A stretch of 64,000 nucleotides of DNA from Cryptosporangium arvum DSM 44712 (lineage in GTDB: Bacteria; Actinomycetota; Actinomycetes; Mycobacteriales; Cryptosporangiaceae), in the NCBI RefSeq assembly GCF_000585375.1, contig NZ_KK073874.1, positions 5,363,251-5,427,250 of the forward strand, read 5' to 3'. The position numbers and the translations under genes are program-made. Shown piece after piece: positions 8,373 to 16,649 of this stretch. Within the stretch, counting starts at the first letter, position 1, and every line of letters begins with the position of its first letter. The notes beneath the pieces are model-generated. The model was not told the origin of the DNA. It worked only from the letters and a program-made list of their open reading frames with translations, and made no database searches.

Positions 8373-9371
8373 CTACGCGCCGCGGGCCGCGGTGACGAAC
8401 TCGGTCCAGCTCGCCGGGTCGATCGGGTACGCGGCGTACGCGGACGCGCGGTCGACCACGTCGCCCAGCTTGGCCGCGAACGCCTCCCCGGCGGCGGCCG
8501 GGGTGCCGACGACCGCGAACTCGTGCAGCATCGTGTCGTCGATCAGGCCGGCCATCGCGTCCCACCGGCCCTGCTTGGACAGCGCGGTCAGCTCCGGCTG
8601 GACGTCACCCCAGCCGTGCAGCTCCAGCACCGGCCGGTACGCCGGGGTGGAGGCGTAGAACGCGATCTGCTTCCTCGTACCGGCGATCGCCGCCGCCAGC
8701 GACGCGTCGTCGCGCCCGATCGCGACGAACGCGGGGCCGCAGATCGTGAACCCGGTCAGGTCGGGGCGTCCGCGCCGCAGCGCCGGCAGCGTGACCTCGT
8801 CGACGTAGCGCCGGGTGGTGAACGCGTGCAGGATGAACCCGTCCGCGACCTCGCCCGCGACCGCGGTCATCTGCTCACCCACGCCGGCCAGGTACACCGG
8901 CGGCGGCCCCCACTCGTGCGGCGAAGGCGCGAACATCGGCGTCATCAGCGTGTGCGTGTAGAACTCGCCGCGGAAGTCCAGCGGCGTGCCGTCCTGCCAG
9001 GCCGCCCAGATCGCCCGCAGCGCGAGCACGTACTCGCGCATGCGCGCCGCGGGGCGCGACCACGGCATCGCGAAGCGCCGCTCGATGTGGGCCTTGACCT
9101 GCGAGCCGAGGCCCAGCACGAACCGGCCCCGGCTGTAGCGGGCCAGGTCGTACGCGGTGCTCGCGAGGGTCATCGGCGAGCGGGCGAACGCGATCGCCAC
9201 CGACGTGCCGACGCTGATCCGCGACGTGGCGTCGGCGACCCGCAGCGCGATCAGGAACGGGTCGTGGGTGGTCTCCGGGATCCACACCCCGTCGTACCCG
9301 GCGGCCTCGACCTCCCGGGCCCCCGCGGCCGTGGCCTCGAGGTCCCGCGGCAACCCTCCGTCGATGAGCAC
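8373..9371 (-). CDS. LLM class F420-dependent oxidoreductase (TIGR03617-like)
   Basis: This 332-residue TIM-barrel oxidoreductase of the luciferase-like family probably uses coenzyme F420. Typical segments are AAGYDGVWIPETTHDPFL near residue 26, VGTSVAIAFARSPM near residue 58 and GRFVLGLGSQVKAHIERRF near residue 85. It begins 2 bp after the SDR stop and closes a four-gene leftward operon (two crotonases, SDR, LLM enzyme). Related LLM enzymes act in steroid and fatty-acid side-chain operons of mycobacteria and relatives, which fits this context. The exact substrate is unknown. Confidence 0.82.
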   Translation of the reverse strand: MLIDGGLPRDLEATAAGAREVEAAGYDGVWIPETTHDPFLIALRVADATSRISVGTSVAIAFARSPMTLASTAYDLARYSRGRFVLGLGSQVKAHIERRFAMPWSRPAARMREYVLALRAIWAAWQDGTPLDFRGEFYTHTLMTPMFAPSPHEWGPPPVYLAGVGEQMTAVAGEVADGFILHAFTTRRYVDEVTLPALRRGRPDLTGFTICGPAFVAIGRDDASLAAAIAGTRKQIAFYASTPAYRPVLELHGWGDVQPELTALSKQGRWDAMAGLIDDTMLHEFAVVGTPAAAGEAFAAKLGDVVDRASAYAAYPIDPASWTEFVTAARGA

Positions 9372-9373
9372 GA

Positions 9374-10126
9374 TCAGACCCCACCGTCGACGACGAGCCG
9401 GTGCCCGTTCACGTACCCGGCGCTCACCAGGAACAGCACCGCCTCCGCGACCTCGCCGGCCGAGCAGACGTGCCCGTACGGCGACCGGCCGTCCAGCTCG
9501 CGGATGTCCGCGGCGCCCACGGTCGCGCGGGCCAGCCGGAACCCCATCTCGGTGTCGACCAGGCCGGGCGCGACCACGTTCACGTGGACGCCGTGCGCCG
9601 CCTCCTCGCGGGCGAGCGTGCGGGCCAGGGCCTCCACCGCGGCTTTGCCCATCGTGTACGGCGCTCCACCGGGCGGGGCCGTGTGCGCCGCGACGCTGGA
9701 GACGAAGACCAGGTCCGAGCGGGGCGCCCGGCGCAGGTGCGGGAGCGTGACCTGGGCCAGCCGGTGCGGCCCGAGCGCGTGCACGCGCAGCACCGTCTCG
9801 AGCTCGGCCGGGTCGGTGTCGACGACGGTGCGGCCCCGGCTGGCGATGCCGGCGTTGCTCACGACCAGGTCGAGCCCGCCGAGGTCGGCGACGGCGGAGG
9901 CCACGGCCGCGTCGACCTCGGCCGGTAGCGCGATCGAGGCCCGATAGGCCCGGCCGCGGACCCCGAGCTCCTCCACCGACGCGACGGTCTCCGCGGCGGC
10001 GGCCCCGTTGCGCACGTAGGTCACCGCGACGTCGGCCCCGGCCGCGGCGAGCGCCAGCGCGACGGCCCGCCCGATGCCGCGTCCGCCGCCGGTGACCAAC
10101 GCGCGCCGGCCGGTCAGCTGATCCAT
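9374..10126 (-). CDS. Short-chain dehydrogenase/reductase
   Basis: This 250-residue classical SDR has the NAD(P)-binding TGGGRGIG motif at residues 12-19, NAG at 91-93, a catalytic Ser at 143-144, and Tyr157 with Lys161 in the YxxxK motif. It should oxidise a hydroxyl or reduce a keto group. I chose ATG 10126 because it lies 8 residues before the beta1 strand; the next upstream start would run into the preceding gene. In the operon it follows two crotonases, so a 3-hydroxyacyl-CoA or hydroxysteroid dehydrogenase step is plausible. Confidence 0.86.
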   Translation of the reverse strand: MDQLTGRRALVTGGGRGIGRAVALALAAAGADVAVTYVRNGAAAAETVASVEELGVRGRAYRASIALPAEVDAAVASAVADLGGLDLVVSNAGIASRGRTVVDTDPAELETVLRVHALGPHRLAQVTLPHLRRAPRSDLVFVSSVAAHTAPPGGAPYTMGKAAVEALARTLAREEAAHGVHVNVVAPGLVDTEMGFRLARATVGAADIRELDGRSPYGHVCSAGEVAEAVLFLVSAGYVNGHRLVVDGGV

Positions 10127-10136
10127 GAGGGGCACC

Positions 10137-10940
10137 CTAGGCACCGACGAAGTTCGGCGGGCGCTTCTCCAGGAACGCCCGGGGTCCTTCGGCCGCGTCC
10201 CGCGACGCCATCACGCCGCGCCCGAGCGCCTCCTCGATCTCGAACGCCGACGCCTCGGGCAGCGTCTCGGTCTCGCGCAGCGTCGCCAGGATCGCCCGCA
10301 CGGCCAGCGGCCCGTTGGCCGCGATGCGCCCGGCGATCTCGCGCGCCGTGGCCAGCGCCGTGCCGTCGGGCACCACGCGGTTGATCAGCCCGAGCTGGTA
10401 GGCCCGGGCGGCCGGGATGTCGGCGCCGGTGAGCAGCATCTCGGCCGCGACCGCGTACCCCATCTGGCGGCGCAGCCGCACCGCCGACCCGGCCATCGGG
10501 AACAACCCGCGCTGCACCTCGGTGACGCCGAAGACCGCGCTCTCGCCCGCCACCCGGATGTCCGTGCCCTGCAGGATCTCGGTGCCGCCGGCCCGCGCCA
10601 CGCCCTCGGCGGCCAGGATGATCGGCTTGGTCGGTCGGTAGGTCTTCAGGTAGGCGGCCAGCGAGATGCCCGGCTCGTCCTGCAGCCGGGCGATCCACTC
10701 GTTGTCGCGCACGCCGGCACGCAGGCGCCCGATCTCGGCCAGGTCCATGCCGGCGCAGAACGTGGGGCCGCGGCCGGTCAGGATCGCCACCCGTAGCGTG
10801 TCGTCGGCGTCCAGGCGCTTCCACGCGTCCAGCAGCCGGCACAGCACCTCGGCGTTCGTGGCGTTGCGCTTCTCCGGGCGGTTGAGGGTGACGGTCAGGA
10901 CGGGCCCCTCGGCCTCCACCAGCACCAGCGGCGAATTCAT
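10137..10940 (-). CDS. Enoyl-CoA hydratase/isomerase (crotonase) family protein
   Basis: This 267-residue crotonase-fold protein has the first oxyanion-hole segment FCAGMDLAEIG near residue 66 and the second around GGTEILQGTDIRVAGESAVF near residue 118. The Glu of GVTEVQRGLFPMAGS near residue 142 is a candidate catalytic residue. The family hydrates 2-enoyl-CoA or acts as an aldolase or hydrolase. Its start overlaps the stop of the upstream crotonase in ATGA, so the two are translationally coupled. It is the second gene of the leftward operon that starts at the KstR-like box. Confidence 0.86.
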   Translation of the reverse strand: MNSPLVLVEAEGPVLTVTLNRPEKRNATNAEVLCRLLDAWKRLDADDTLRVAILTGRGPTFCAGMDLAEIGRLRAGVRDNEWIARLQDEPGISLAAYLKTYRPTKPIILAAEGVARAGGTEILQGTDIRVAGESAVFGVTEVQRGLFPMAGSAVRLRRQMGYAVAAEMLLTGADIPAARAYQLGLINRVVPDGTALATAREIAGRIAANGPLAVRAILATLRETETLPEASAFEIEEALGRGVMASRDAAEGPRAFLEKRPPNFVGA

Positions 10941-11707
10941 CGTGCACCTTTCGAATCCTCGAGATGACCGCGGATCGCGGCTCCGATGGCCGGGGAACGC
11001 AGGATCTCGGCGAACGCGGCGCCTTCCCGCCGCCGGGCCTCGGCGACGAGGCCCCGCCGCGACGCCACGATCAGCGCCTTGGTGGCCCGCACCGAGGCCG
11101 CCGGGTGCGCGGCGATCGTGGCCCCGAGCGCGAGCGCGGCCGGGAGCAGGTCCTCGGCCGGGTACCGCGCCAGCGCCAGACCGCAGGCCACGGCGTCGGC
11201 CGCCGAGATCCAGTCCGACGTCAGGAGCGCCGCGGTCGCCCGCTGGACGCCCATCCGCTCGGGCAGCAGGTAGCTGCTGGCCGCCTCCGGCACGACCCCC
11301 ATCTGCGTGAACGGCGCCCGGAGCCGCGCGGTCTCGGACACCAGCACCAGGTCGCAGTGCGCCAGCAGCGTGAGCCCGAGACCGACGCCGGCCCCGTTCA
11401 CCGCGGCGATCAGCGGCTTGCCGAACGCCACCACCGAATCCAGGAAGACGTCGAACGGCGGACCGTCGGCGCCCTCGGCGGCGTTAGCCATCTCGGCCAG
11501 ATCGGTGCCCGCCGTGAACGACCGGCCGGCGCCGGTGAGCACGACGACGCCGATCGTGTCGTCCCGGTCGGCCGCGTCGAGCGCGGCGGCGGCGGCCCGG
11601 TACAGCGCCGCGTCGAACGCGTTCGCACGGTCCGGCCGGTCGAACGTCACCACCCGCACCCGGCCGTGGTCCTCGATCCGAACTCGACCTTCCGAAGCAG
11701 CGGTCAC
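10937..11707 (-). CDS. Enoyl-CoA hydratase/isomerase family protein, ECI-like
   Basis: This 256-residue crotonase-fold protein has the oxyanion segment FTAGTDLAEMA near residue 65. GVVPEAASSYLLPERMG near residue 127 resembles the active-site Glu loop of delta3,delta2-enoyl-CoA isomerases (PE-GSS type). It may move double bonds in unsaturated acyl-CoA or steroid side chains. I chose GTG 11707 because GGAAGG lies 6 bp upstream; longer versions would read through the operator region. It is the first gene of the leftward operon. Confidence 0.85.
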   Translation of the reverse strand: MTAASEGRVRIEDHGRVRVVTFDRPDRANAFDAALYRAAAAALDAADRDDTIGVVVLTGAGRSFTAGTDLAEMANAAEGADGPPFDVFLDSVVAFGKPLIAAVNGAGVGLGLTLLAHCDLVLVSETARLRAPFTQMGVVPEAASSYLLPERMGVQRATAALLTSDWISAADAVACGLALARYPAEDLLPAALALGATIAAHPAASVRATKALIVASRRGLVAEARRREGAAFAEILRSPAIGAAIRGHLEDSKGAR

Positions 11708-11736
11708 CCGGGTCCTTCCGCTTGACGCAACACTGT

Positions 11737-11765
11737 GATTACACCGTAATCTAGAACGCGTTCTT
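11737..11765. promoter_or_regulatory. KstR-like box and adjacent palindrome in divergent promoter
   Basis: Two palindromes lie in the 79-bp divergent gap. GATTAC-ACC-GTAATC is at 11737-11751, and AGAACG-CGTTCT at 11753-11764. The second, read as TAGAACGCGTTCTT from 11752, matches the published KstR consensus TNNAACNNGTTNNA at every fixed position except the last. KstR represses cholesterol catabolism in mycobacteria and rhodococci. The match is seen; regulation by KstR is inferred, and no kstR gene is in the window. Confidence 0.65.
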
Positions 11766-11786
11766 GCAACGACGAAAGGGTCGGAT

Positions 11787-12743
11787 GTGACAACGTTCGT
11801 CGAGTCGACCGTTCGGTTCCCGTACAAGCGGTCGTTAGGCCCGGTCATCGGGCACTTCATGACGCAGCTGACCGAGAAGCGCCTGGTCGGCATCCGCTCG
11901 GGCGAGCGGGTGATCGTCCCGCCGCTGGAGTGGGACCCCGACACCGCCGAGACGCTCGCGCCGGACTTCGTCGAGGTGGGGCCGGCCGGCACCGTGCGCT
12001 CCTGGTGCTGGGTCGCCCGGCCCTCCGAGCAACACCCGCTCAGCCACCCGTTCGCGTTCGCGTTGATCCAGCTCGACGGGGCCGACACCACGCTGCTGCA
12101 CGCGGTCGACGCCGGTGACGCCGCCGCGATGGAGACCGGCATGCGGGTGGCGCCCCGCTGGCGGGCCCGGCGCGTCGGCCACATGACCGACATCGAGGCG
12201 TTCGTTCCGGGCGAGGAGCCGGAGGTGCCCGCCGACGATCAGGGCGCGGCGCCGGAGCCGGTCACGATGATGAATTACGACGCCCAGATCGCGTACACCA
12301 CGCCGGTCCCGGAGACCCAGCTCGTCTTCGCGAAGGCGTTCGCGCAGGGGCGGATCGTCGGTCTGCAGTGCCCGAACTGCAACCGGATCTACACCGGGCT
12401 CCAGCAGGCCTGCCCGGTCTGTGCGATCCCGCTGAACGCGAGCCACGAGCTCGAGCTGCCGCAGACCGGCACGATCACGACGTTCACCGTCATCACCCCG
12501 GTGCAGTACCCCGGGCAGACCGAGACCGAGCCGTTCGCCCGCGTCCACGTGCTGTCCGACTCCGCCGACGCCGTGCACGCCTACCAGCCGGTGGTGGACC
12601 TCCCCAACGCCGACGTCCGCCCCGGGCTGCGCGTCCGAGCTGTCTGGACCGACCTGGACGACGGCACGAAGGAGCTCGCCGGCTGGACCCCCACCGGCGA
12701 ACCCGACCTCGCCGACCCGACGATCGTGAATCGGATCTTCTGA
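11787..12743 (+). CDS. DUF35 OB-fold/zinc-ribbon protein, tandem two-domain form
   Basis: This 318-residue protein contains two DUF35-like halves. The first (about residues 25-145) has the OB-fold pattern but lost its zinc cysteines: IRSGERVIVPP stands where CxxC would be. The second (about residues 165-300) keeps a rubredoxin-like zinc ribbon with Cys195, Cys198, Cys209 and Cys212. DUF35 proteins pair with thiolase-fold enzymes; the ChsH2 DUF35 domain binds the aldolase Ltp2 in cholesterol side-chain cleavage. Two thiolase-fold genes follow immediately, and the stop overlaps the next start (TGATG). GTG 11787 is preceded by GAAAGGG. Confidence 0.85.
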   Translation: MTTFVESTVRFPYKRSLGPVIGHFMTQLTEKRLVGIRSGERVIVPPLEWDPDTAETLAPDFVEVGPAGTVRSWCWVARPSEQHPLSHPFAFALIQLDGADTTLLHAVDAGDAAAMETGMRVAPRWRARRVGHMTDIEAFVPGEEPEVPADDQGAAPEPVTMMNYDAQIAYTTPVPETQLVFAKAFAQGRIVGLQCPNCNRIYTGLQQACPVCAIPLNASHELELPQTGTITTFTVITPVQYPGQTETEPFARVHVLSDSADAVHAYQPVVDLPNADVRPGLRVRAVWTDLDDGTKELAGWTPTGEPDLADPTIVNRIF

Positions 12744-13798
12744 TGACTGAACCAGTAGCGATCGTCGGCTGGAGCCTCACCCCGATGGTCCGCCGCACCG
12801 ACAAGTCCGAGGCCCGGCTGCTCTTCGACGTCGTCACCGGCGCGACCGAGGACGCCGGCATCACCCGCGCCGACGTCGACTTCTCCTGCGCCGGCTCCTG
12901 CGACTACGTCGCCGGGCAGGCGTTCTCGTTCGTGCAGAACATCGACGCGGTCGGCGCCTGGCCGCCGAAACGCGACTCGCACGTCGAGATGGACGGCGCC
13001 TGGGCGCTCTACGAGGCCTGGGTGCGCCTGCAACTCGGCGACATCGACGTCGCGATCGCGATGGGCTCCGGCCGGTCGTCGACCGCGGACCCGGCGACGA
13101 TCTACCCGATGGAGATGGACCCCTACTACCTGGCTCCGCTGGGCGCGGACGCGCTCTCGTTCGCCGCGCTGCAGGCCCGCGTCCTGCTCGACGCCGGGCT
13201 GATCACCGAGCGGCAGCTGGCCGAGATCGCCGCCCGCGCCCGGCGCGACGCGCGTGACAACCCGTACGCGCAGGTCTCCGGCGAGTTCGACGTCGACGCG
13301 CTGCTCAAAGAGGACTTCGTCCGCTCTCCGCTGCGCCGCCACGACCTGTCGCCGATCACCGACGGTGCCGCCGCGGTCGTCATCGCGCGCGGCGACAAGG
13401 CCCGCGAGCTCACCGACCACCCGGTCTGGATCACCGGCTTCGCGCACTCGGCCGAGCCGCACCAGCCGGGCGTGCGTGACCTGACGACCTCGAAGTCGGC
13501 CACGCGGGCCGCGAAGGCCGCCGGCGCCGACCAGGGCCCGATCGAGGTGGCCGAGCTGCAGACCGCGTTCACCCACGAGGAGCCGCTGCTGGCGGCGGCG
13601 ATGGGCCTCGAAGGAGTGCCGGTCAACCCGTCGGGCGGCCCGCTGGCCGCCAACCCGGTGATGGCCACCGGGCTCGTCCGCGTCATCGAGGCGGCCCGGG
13701 CGATCCGCGACCACGGCAGGCAACGAACACTCGCGCACTCGACGTCAGGCCCGTGCCTGCAGCAGAACCTCGTCTGCGTGTTGGAGGGATCCCGGTGA
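12743..13798 (+). CDS. Thiolase-fold protein, lipid-transfer/acetyl-CoA acetyltransferase type, no visible nucleophilic Cys
   Basis: This 351-residue member of the SCP2/Ltp-type thiolase family starts in a TGATG overlap with the DUF35 gene. The place of the thiolase nucleophilic Cys reads HVEMDGAWALYEAW, without cysteine. The usual GHP motif is replaced by NPSGGPLAANPVMATG near residue 295. Two cysteines near the C-terminus (SGPCLQQNLVC) do not match the thiolase nucleophile position by eye. Loss of these residues also marks Ltp2-type retro-aldolases, so aldol cleavage or a structural role is more likely than thiolysis. It probably forms a complex with the next gene product and the DUF35 protein. 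Confidence 0.83.
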   Translation: MTEPVAIVGWSLTPMVRRTDKSEARLLFDVVTGATEDAGITRADVDFSCAGSCDYVAGQAFSFVQNIDAVGAWPPKRDSHVEMDGAWALYEAWVRLQLGDIDVAIAMGSGRSSTADPATIYPMEMDPYYLAPLGADALSFAALQARVLLDAGLITERQLAEIAARARRDARDNPYAQVSGEFDVDALLKEDFVRSPLRRHDLSPITDGAAAVVIARGDKARELTDHPVWITGFAHSAEPHQPGVRDLTTSKSATRAAKAAGADQGPIEVAELQTAFTHEEPLLAAAMGLEGVPVNPSGGPLAANPVMATGLVRVIEAARAIRDHGRQRTLAHSTSGPCLQQNLVCVLEGSR

Positions 13799-14961
13799 GC
13801 AGCAAGCCCTGCGCCATCGTCGGCATCGGCCAGACCCACCACAAGACCCGCCGCTGGGACGTGTCGCTCGGCGGCCTGGTCCGCGAGGCCGCCACCCGCG
13901 CGCTCGAGGACGCCCAGCTGACCTGGGCCGACATCGACGCGGTCGTGCTCGGCAAGGCGCCCGACCTGTTCGAGGGCGTGATGAAGCCCGAGCTGTACCT
14001 CACCGACGCGCTCGGCGCCGCGGGCAAACCGATGTTCCGGGTGCACACCGCCGGGTCGGTCGGCGGCACCACCGGCATCGTGGCCTCGCACCTGGTCGAG
14101 TCGGGCGTCCACAAGAACGTTCTGGCGGTGGCCTACCAGAAGCAGTCGGAAGGCAACGCGCAGTTCGCGCTGGGGTCGGGGAAGGGCGCGTCGCTGGGCG
14201 CCGGTGGGGCGTTCGCGCCGTACATGCGCGCGTACATCCACCAGACCGGCGCCCCGGCCGACATCGGGCCGATGGTCGCGGTGAAAGACCGCCTCAACGC
14301 GCTGAAGAACCCCTACGCGCACCTGAAGCTCAAGGACATCAGCGTCGAGAAGGTCAAGGACTCCCCGATGATGTGGGAGCCGGTACGTTACCTCGAGTCG
14401 TGCCCGTCGTCGGACGGCGCGTGCGCGGTCGTGTTCACCGACGAGGCGGGCGGCAAGGCGGCGGCCTCGGACGGGCGCCCGCCGGCCTGGGTGCTGGCGT
14501 CCGCGGTGCGTTCGGAGCCGTCGTCGTTCCCCGGGCGCGACCCGGTCTGGTCGCAGGGCGCGGCGGACTGCGCGGCCGACATCTACCAGGCGGCCGGCCT
14601 CACCCGCCCGCGCGAGCAGATCGACTGCGCCGAGCTCTACGTGCCGTTCAGCTGGTACGAACCGATGTGGTTGGAGGCCCACGACCTCGCCGACCGCGGT
14701 GAGGGCTGGAAGATGGTCGAGCGGGGCGACACCGCGCTCGACGGCGCGTTCCCGGTGAACATGTCCGGCGGGGTGCTCTCCAGCAACCCGATCGGCGCGT
14801 CCGGCCTGCTCCGGTTCGCCGAGGCCGCGCTCCAGGTGCGCGGGATGGCCGGTGAGCACCAGGTCGAGGGCGCGAAGATCGCGCTGGCCCAGGCCTACGG
14901 GGCGTCCGCGCAGTACTACAGCATGTGGCTGGTCGGCAGCTCACTGGATCCGGTCGGTTGA
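13795..14961 (+). CDS. Thiolase-fold protein, second subunit, no visible nucleophilic Cys
   Basis: This 388-residue Ltp-like thiolase-fold protein overlaps the preceding gene by GTGA. In place of the nucleophilic Cys segment it has VHTAGSVGGTTGIVASHL near residue 81, again without cysteine, and near the end GGVLSSNPIGASGLLR replaces the usual GHP motif. Tyr residues that serve catalysis in Ltp2 cannot be placed without an alignment. Pairing of two such proteins with a DUF35 protein is a recurring actinobacterial arrangement for shortening acyl or steroid side chains. It overlaps the following TetR gene by one base. Confidence 0.84.
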   Translation: MSSKPCAIVGIGQTHHKTRRWDVSLGGLVREAATRALEDAQLTWADIDAVVLGKAPDLFEGVMKPELYLTDALGAAGKPMFRVHTAGSVGGTTGIVASHLVESGVHKNVLAVAYQKQSEGNAQFALGSGKGASLGAGGAFAPYMRAYIHQTGAPADIGPMVAVKDRLNALKNPYAHLKLKDISVEKVKDSPMMWEPVRYLESCPSSDGACAVVFTDEAGGKAAASDGRPPAWVLASAVRSEPSSFPGRDPVWSQGAADCAADIYQAAGLTRPREQIDCAELYVPFSWYEPMWLEAHDLADRGEGWKMVERGDTALDGAFPVNMSGGVLSSNPIGASGLLRFAEAALQVRGMAGEHQVEGAKIALAQAYGASAQYYSMWLVGSSLDPVG

Positions 14962-15518
14962 TGCCCACCGCGGACGAGATCGTCCGCGCCGCCGTCGAGA
15001 TCCTGTACGAGCAGGGTCTCGACGCGGTGAGCATGCGCACGGTCGCCGCCCGGCTGGGGGTGTCCCCGGTGCCGCTCTACAGCCGGGTCGGCAACAAGGA
15101 GGCGCTGCTCGACGCGGTGGCCGACACCGTGCTCGCCGACGTCGCGCCCGCGCACGAACCCGGCGAAGCCTGGCAGGACTACACCGTCCGCTGGGCCTCG
15201 ACACTGCGTGACCGCCTCACGACGATCCCCGACATCCGTCGGCTGCTCAGCCTGCACCGCTCCTCGCTCGTTCCCGCCGCCACCGCCCTCGTCGCGACCC
15301 TGCGTGACGAGGGCGGGTTCGGCGGCCGGGGCGCGATCGAGGCCGTGCAGCTGCTGTCGTGGGCGACGATCGGCTACGCGGTACTCGGGCACCCACCCGA
15401 CGAGCAGCCCCGGCGCGGCCCGTCCACGGTGACGAGGGACCAGGCCGACCACCTGTTCGACCTGCACATCAAATACCTGGTGCAGGGTCTGGAGCGGGAC
15501 CGGCCGCGTACCGGCTGA
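14961..15518 (+). CDS. TetR family regulator, last gene of thiolase operon
   Basis: This 185-residue protein has an N-terminal HTH (about residues 4-48, with VAARLGVSPVPLYSRVGNKE) and a TetR_C-like domain. The start overlaps the thiolase stop as TGATG, so it is made with the operon and may feed back on it. Its ligand may be a pathway acyl-CoA, as for KstR-type regulators, but this is inference. The last 50 bp of the gene overlap the 3' end of the convergent serine hydrolase gene, an unusually long overlap. Confidence 0.85.
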   Translation: MPTADEIVRAAVEILYEQGLDAVSMRTVAARLGVSPVPLYSRVGNKEALLDAVADTVLADVAPAHEPGEAWQDYTVRWASTLRDRLTTIPDIRRLLSLHRSSLVPAATALVATLRDEGGFGGRGAIEAVQLLSWATIGYAVLGHPPDEQPRRGPSTVTRDQADHLFDLHIKYLVQGLERDRPRTG

Positions 15519-16641
15519 CCCCGCGCAGGAACGCGACGGTCTCGTCCTCCCGGTTGGTCTCCTCGCCGGTCGACGTGCCGTAGGCGCGGTTCGCCGAGAG
15601 CTTCACGATCGTCGCGCGGCTCGGCGGATCCACGTACACGAACTGGTTGTAGACGCCGATCGCGCTGAACTCGCCCCGGTTGCCCTCGGGCAGCCACCAC
15701 TGGTAGCCGTAGCCCAGGTTGACCCGCTCGCCGCCGACGACCGGCTGCCAGGGCGCGAGGTGCGGGGCCGCCACCACGGTGGAGTCGCGGACCCAGCCGG
15801 CCGGCACGATCTGCGCACCGTTCCAGCGTCCGCCGTTGCGGTAGAGCTCGCCGATCCGTGCGTAGTCGCGCGCGGTGAGGTTGAGCCCGCCGTACGCCAC
15901 CTCGGTGCCGGCCGAGTCGGCCAGCCAGAACCCCGGCGACTCGAACCCGAGCGGCTCGACGAGCTTCTCCTGCATGTACCCGGTGAGCGAGCGCCCGGTC
16001 GCGTGGGCGATCAACGCGCCGAGCACCTGGGTCTCACCGGAGTTGTACCGGCAGATCGTGCCGGGCCGGGCCTCACGGGCCATCGTCGCGACGAAGTCGT
16101 CGAGCGTGCCGAAACCGGCGAGCGCGGCGTTGAGCCGGAAGACGTCGGACCCGGGGTCGGAGTAGTCCTCGTTCCACCGCGCGCCCGACGACATCCGCAG
16201 CACGTCACGGATGCTGACGCCGTCGTAGGCCGACCCCGGCGCGACCGGCACGTACGCGCTGATCGGCTCCTCGACCCCGGTGAGGTGACCCTCGGCGAGC
16301 GCGATGCCGACGAGCGCGGAGACGAAGCTCTTCGCCACCGACATCGACAGCCACGGCACGTCCGGCCCACCGGTGAGCCAGTAGCTCTCGTGGCGCACGG
16401 CCCCGTCGACGAGCACGAGCAGCGCGGCGGTGTCGGTCGCGGTGAGGAACTCGTCGGTGGAGCGGGCCCGGCCGCGGTACTCGTAGGTGTCCGGGAGCCC
16501 CACCGGGTCGCCCGGCGGCCAGGCGGACGGCGCCGCGGACGGCGCCAGGTCGCGGCTGGGCGCGAAGTCGTTCATCCGGCAGAAGTTCTCGTGCTGCGGC
16601 ACCCCGGTGAACAGTCCGACGTCGACGATGGACTTGGCCAT
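15469..16641 (-). CDS. Serine hydrolase, class C beta-lactamase/esterase family
   Basis: This 390-residue beta-lactamase-fold hydrolase has the SxxK motif as Ser101-Val-Ala-Lys104 (MSVAKSFVSALVG). The second motif reads Tyr199-Asn-Ser (YNSGE), a YxS variant of the kind found in EstB-like esterases rather than beta-lactamases. No signal peptide is visible, so it is probably a cytoplasmic esterase or amidase. I chose ATG 16641, but an internal ATG at residue 23 is possible since neither has a clear ribosome-binding site. The 3' end overlaps the convergent TetR gene by 50 bp. It lies 8 bp after the small gene at 16650. Confidence 0.82.
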   Translation of the reverse strand: MAKSIVDVGLFTGVPQHENFCRMNDFAPSRDLAPSAAPSAWPPGDPVGLPDTYEYRGRARSTDEFLTATDTAALLVLVDGAVRHESYWLTGGPDVPWLSMSVAKSFVSALVGIALAEGHLTGVEEPISAYVPVAPGSAYDGVSIRDVLRMSSGARWNEDYSDPGSDVFRLNAALAGFGTLDDFVATMAREARPGTICRYNSGETQVLGALIAHATGRSLTGYMQEKLVEPLGFESPGFWLADSAGTEVAYGGLNLTARDYARIGELYRNGGRWNGAQIVPAGWVRDSTVVAAPHLAPWQPVVGGERVNLGYGYQWWLPEGNRGEFSAIGVYNQFVYVDPPSRATIVKLSANRAYGTSTGEETNREDETVAFLRGVSRYAAGPAPDPAPGI

Positions 16642-16649
16642 TGATCCAG

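Noticed and set aside
8373-15518. Reading the whole block as a secondary-metabolite (polyketide) cluster because of thiolase-fold genes
   Set aside because: No ketosynthase with Cys-His-His, no acyl carrier protein and no acyltransferase are present; crotonases, DUF35 and Ltp-type proteins point to catabolism.
15469-16641. Serine hydrolase as a resistance beta-lactamase
   Set aside because: No signal peptide is visible and the second motif is YxS-like; the family is dominated by esterases and DD-peptidase-like proteins.
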